Assembly (NCBI GenBank): GCA_016700155.1
Contig: CP065001.1
Coordinates: 372,001 to 436,000, forward strand
Source: Ignavibacteriales bacterium
Lineage (GTDB): Bacteria > Bacteroidota > Ignavibacteria > Ignavibacteriales > Ignavibacteriaceae
Reading direction: 5' to 3'
Length of the DNA: 64,000 nucleotides
Below are positions 61,500 through 64,000 of the stretch, in pieces (within the stretch, counting starts at the first letter, position 1; every line of letters starts with the position of its first letter). Position numbers and translations under genes: made by a program. Below the pieces are notes generated by a model. That model was not told the DNA's origin. It saw only the letters and a program-made list of their open reading frames with translations, and searched no databases.

Positions 61500-61727
61500 A
61501 TGGGGGAAAGGGTTGGTGTTAAGTTAAAGTTTAATTTCAAGTCTGTGTTTGCGGCACGCGGGATACAGAGTCCGACCGGGTTTTTGAGGAAGGCGGGGTT
61601 TTCGCCTTTTACTGCTTATTACATATCCGCGGGTAAGGTGGAGGAGGGGAAGAGGTTTATTGAGAAGAAGAGGAAAGAAACAACCTCACCCCTTCCCCCT
61701 CTCCTTAGTAAGGAGAGGGGTGTGTGA
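61500..61727 (+). pseudogene. decayed HTH gene of element 3
   Basis: The first 39 codons after the spacer match the gene at 12032 almost residue for residue (LKFNFKSVFAARGIQSPTGF). The ATG used there is AAG here, so translation would have to begin at a fortuitous in-frame ATG (61500). About 60 codons are missing, removing the end of the HTH domain; in copy 1 that segment is bounded by direct repeats GCTGGAGAAG at 12148 and 12328, so an in-frame slippage deletion is likely. The tail reads through into the CTCTCCTT tract. It is probably non-functional. Confidence 0.75.
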
Positions 61728-61830
61728 TTTTTAAATTTTGGTTGAGTTTTGTTTTTGGTTGGTTTAAGTTGCTATTGAATTTATGTCGCCCCAGTTACCA
61801 AATCAAAAAAAATCCCGGGGCAGGCTTTGC

Positions 61831-61874
61831 GGCAGTTGTACAGGTTAGGCTTGTATGTGGAAAGCGGATCGGGA
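61831..61874. repeat. 44-nt conserved tail, copy 2
   Basis: Identical to 12696-12739, containing GTTAGGC. Confidence 0.9.
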
Positions 61875-61875
61875 G

Positions 61876-62101
61876 AGAAAATAGTTATGAGTTAAGAGTG
61901 ATGAGTTATGAGTTTGTAGAGGAGAATATTTTTCTCAACTATAAACCAGGACTGAATTATAAAATTATCGCTAAATAATTTTATAAAAATAGTTTAAGCC
62001 TTTGTTGATTTAAGTAAGCGGTTTATAGATCAGAAAATAATTCGTGAATATCAACCGGATTGAGAACCGCCAATTCGGGGATATGTATTAGTCCTATTTC
62101 T
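61876..62101. other. intergenic region after element 3
   Basis: Short GAGTTATGAGTTAAGAG-type repeats near 61888, then AT-rich sequence; no gene. A frame from 61724 to 61978 crosses the conserved tail but looks like read-through of repeat DNA. Confidence 0.5.
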
Positions 62102-62761
62102 ATGAAAAGATATGTAATAAATAAAGAAGATAAGAGTTTCATTAATAGAGAAACCCATTTTGTTGAATTAGGATTATTTGACTTTTGGTCTCTTTCTATG
62201 AAAGCAATTAAAAATAATTTCCCACCATTAATTAAAATTTCCAATATTGATGAAGCATTTAATGTTATAAAAATTTTTATAAAGGAATGTGGAAACACTC
62301 TTATATTAGACTTACCAGATGGTTATAGTACAAATTATATCACGGGTATTGAAATTGAACAAGATACAATGCGAATTATATGGTATTCTGCAAATAAAAT
62401 TTTTGAAGACTCTGACGTTATAAATGATAGCTTTAATGAATTTAGAAAGAGTTATATAGGGGAAAATTTAGAACAGCAATATGGTTTTACTTTTGATTAT
62501 TTAATCTTGACACCTGCTTATATTTTGATTTATGCTGAGGAACGAGCTTTCCCAGAAACGATAGATACAAATGAAGAACATTTAGAAATATTAACTCACC
62601 CTGACTTGAAAATATATGAACACACTTGGGGAAGTTATAAAGTTGAACCCATACTTCAGTATAGAACTCGATATTATTGTAATAAAGGATTGGTTACAGT
62701 ATTATATCCCAAAGCTAATCGTGGTAGTTTTAGAGCCGATGAATTTTTTGAGAGCCTTTAG
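62102..62761 (+). CDS. orphan protein, function unknown
   Basis: About 219 aa, cytoplasmic by appearance, no recognised family. The N-terminus reads MKRYVINKEDKSFINRETHF, with a helical LGLFDFWSLSMKAIKNNF and a C-terminal beta-rich part (YKVEPILQYRTRYYCNKGLV). The ATG at 62102 is preferred over a TTG at 62060. It is AT-rich, lies in the island after element 3, and ends 2 bp before the J-domain gene, so the two form an operon. Confidence 0.6.
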   Translation: MKRYVINKEDKSFINRETHFVELGLFDFWSLSMKAIKNNFPPLIKISNIDEAFNVIKIFIKECGNTLILDLPDGYSTNYITGIEIEQDTMRIIWYSANKIFEDSDVINDSFNEFRKSYIGENLEQQYGFTFDYLILTPAYILIYAEERAFPETIDTNEEHLEILTHPDLKIYEHTWGSYKVEPILQYRTRYYCNKGLVTVLYPKANRGSFRADEFFESL

Positions 62762-62763
62762 AA

Positions 62764-63909
62764 ATGACGATTTCAGACGCATATAAAGTTCTGGAAATTG
62801 ATAATCCAGATTATTCTCTATCACAAGTAAAAAATTCATTTAGAAATTTAGCAAAAAAATATCACCCAGATATTTCTGGCAAATCTGAATATTCAAGATT
62901 TATAGATATTTATAATGCTTACAGTTATTTGCTAATAAATCTTCCCAAACAGTATTCTGTTAAAAAAGATGAAACTGCTAAGCAAAATATCTTTAACGAT
63001 TCAACAATTTTTTACGATTTTATTTCTTTTATTGATCGCTTGCATCTTGATTTTATCGTTCTACCACGACGACAATTTGGGAATGTTCCATCAAATTTTT
63101 CAGACATATTTTTTAGTCAAATTGACAACATATTTTCTCAAGATACTTTAGAGTTAATCTCAGAATCAATTTTAACTGGTCATAAGAAAAGACTTATTGA
63201 TTTGCTTTCTACTATCTTTGCTGGAACATCACTATTAAAAAGAAATAAATTTTTTAAAAGAATTAAAACCATCGCAAGACAAGAAAGATATTTGTCTAAT
63301 TTAATAAACGCTACAATAGTAGGTATTCCGACCCAAATTTTTACAACTAGCTCAACAAGTATTCCCGATCAGAATACAAATGATTATAAAAGTGGTGCAA
63401 TTAATGTATTATCATTACGCAAAGAATTTTTAGATAGGTTTTTAGATTATTCTCGAAGTAAACCTAACCCAATCTTCTATGAATCATCAGTTCCTGAAAA
63501 ATCTTTTAGAGAAAGTATGCGCGAAGTAAAAAGCGAAGAATCTGCTAAAATTATATTTAAAGAAATTAAGAATAGAATTAGAAGTAGCTCTGGCAAAGTA
63601 CAGCTAAATGAAACTCAAATAAAAAATGTAGTTGATTACATTTCCCAGCTAGCCGATTTAGGTGAAAATTTAAAAGGACAATTTGTTTTTACGTACAGAA
63701 TTAATGATGATAAAGGACTTGTTAGTGCATTAATTGAACTCTTATTAAAACAAGGTCTTTCATATGAAAGACTATCACTACTCATTAGGCTATATCAATA
63801 CTACAAACTTTATCATAAAGATTACAAATTCATTTTTAAAAATCATTCACAAATAAGAGAAGGTCAAATTCTATTGGAATTAAATCAACTTATCTCTGAT
63901 ATTGTATGA
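62764..63909 (+). CDS. J-domain protein with unknown C-terminal region
   Basis: Residues 3-60 are a J domain: ISDAYKVLEIDNPDYSLSQV, FRNLAKKYHPDISGKSEYSR with the HPD tripeptide, and FIDIYNAYSYLL. The remaining 320 residues are helical, lack the Gly/Phe and zinc-finger regions of DnaJ, and match no family I know. J proteins stimulate DnaK-type ATPases; a specialised, island-borne co-chaperone is likely. Coupled to the orphan gene upstream. Confidence 0.75.
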   Translation: MTISDAYKVLEIDNPDYSLSQVKNSFRNLAKKYHPDISGKSEYSRFIDIYNAYSYLLINLPKQYSVKKDETAKQNIFNDSTIFYDFISFIDRLHLDFIVLPRRQFGNVPSNFSDIFFSQIDNIFSQDTLELISESILTGHKKRLIDLLSTIFAGTSLLKRNKFFKRIKTIARQERYLSNLINATIVGIPTQIFTTSSTSIPDQNTNDYKSGAINVLSLRKEFLDRFLDYSRSKPNPIFYESSVPEKSFRESMREVKSEESAKIIFKEIKNRIRSSSGKVQLNETQIKNVVDYISQLADLGENLKGQFVFTYRINDDKGLVSALIELLLKQGLSYERLSLLIRLYQYYKLYHKDYKFIFKNHSQIREGQILLELNQLISDIV

Positions 63910-64000
63910 GGAAGAAATATAACATCTTTAATAAGTAAAGAATCCCGCCAAAGGCGGGTAAACAATACTGTAAAAAGAAAAAAATTATCCGGTTCGATAC
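63910..64000. other. right edge
   Basis: Contains a short hairpin (CCCGCC/GGCGGG at 63944-63958) and loose similarity to the spacer at 15000-15075 (TAACATC, AAGTAAAGAATCC). No gene. Confidence 0.5.

Larger units (their letters stand above)
61221..61875 (+). mobile_element. element 3: decayed copy of element 1
   Basis: Aligns with 11711-12740 from AGGTGGAAT at the left to the 44-nt tail at the right, with array, AT-rich spacer, HTH remnant, CTCTCCTT tract, GGTTGAGTTTT region and GCCCC/GGGGC hairpin in the same order. It is shorter because of a deletion in the HTH gene and loss of intergenic repeats. Confidence 0.6.

Noticed and set aside
61724..61978. Plus-strand 84-codon ORF over the conserved tail
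   Set aside because: No ribosome binding site; the corresponding region in element 1 is not open in the same frame, so it is not conserved as protein.
1..64000. tRNA or rRNA genes
   Set aside because: No cloverleaf with a convincing T-loop and no rRNA sequence was noticed on manual reading; a covariance-model scan would be decisive.

Overview
The window looks like a chromosomal segment from an Ignavibacteria-type bacterium (Bacteroidota/Chlorobi group). This rests on low-GC DNA, secreted proteins ending in type IX secretion (T9SS) sorting domains with the NPFNP signature, many Ycf48-like GWAVG/TTDGG repeat proteins, occasional Bacteroidota-type -7 boxes (TAnnTTTG), and several lineage-typical orphan genes (GxxExxY, four-helix-bundle). 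No rRNA, tRNA, CRISPR array or transposase gene was seen. The taxonomic call is inference; the motifs are directly visible.

Layout. 1-9400: a cluster of large T9SS-secreted proteins (a phosphatase-superfamily enzyme and three BNR/Ycf48-like proteins, two of them mosaics sharing identical 5' ends and near-identical 3' ends), then an OmpA-family protein and a small beta-barrel. 10183-11469: an unusual alkaline phosphatase. 11711-15080: an accessory island beginning with a 21-bp repeat array plus small HTH gene (element 1), followed by two AT-rich orphan genes with cassette-like spacers. 15300-21300: housekeeping and small genes (VOC protein, DoxX-like, YwbE, ABC-F ATPase, YceI, Crp/Fnr, GNAT). 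21750-26000: a seven-PAS hybrid histidine kinase. 26078-31389: mostly minus-strand envelope genes (PEGA lipoprotein, lipoproteins, methyltransferase, endonuclease/phosphatase family). 31603-41445: a small membrane protein, rpiA, an Lrp-type regulator with a Cys/Met gamma-lyase family enzyme, a kinase/OmpR pair, a tandem sugar-binding-domain lipoprotein, and an overlapping transaldolase/phosphoglucose isomerase pair. 41446-42191: a gene-free stretch rich in long-range inverted repeats. 42192-46789: a solute-binding-domain sensor kinase, a NarL-type regulator, a lone receiver and an EamA transporter. 46974-49815: enolase and a glutamine synthetase. 50214-53490: a second accessory island with a TIR/membrane-protein operon, a methyltransferase fragment and element 2. 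53538-57687: EamA transporter and the kbl/tdh threonine-catabolism genes, interrupted by two orphan genes bounded by inverted repeats. 58046-61066: an M4/fungalysin-like secreted metallopeptidase. 61221-64000: element 3 (decayed) and a third island with a J-domain gene.

The most notable signal is a family of three elements, each an array of about 10-13 head-to-tail 21-bp units ending a few tens of bases upstream of a gene for a small homologous HTH protein. Copies 1 and 3 are clear duplicates about 49.5 kb apart, including the flanks and a 44-nt identical tail; copy 3 has lost its start codon and about 60 HTH codons. Copy 2 has a diverged unit but the same period, layout and protein family. 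Each element borders a patch of AT-rich orphan genes. Iteron-like or centromere-like binding arrays are the nearest known analogues, but I recognise no described system.

Second theme: short interspersed repeats have entered coding sequence in frame. Four T9SS sorting domains carry repeat-derived inserts, and the linker of the second HTH protein is built from a 14-bp tandem repeat.
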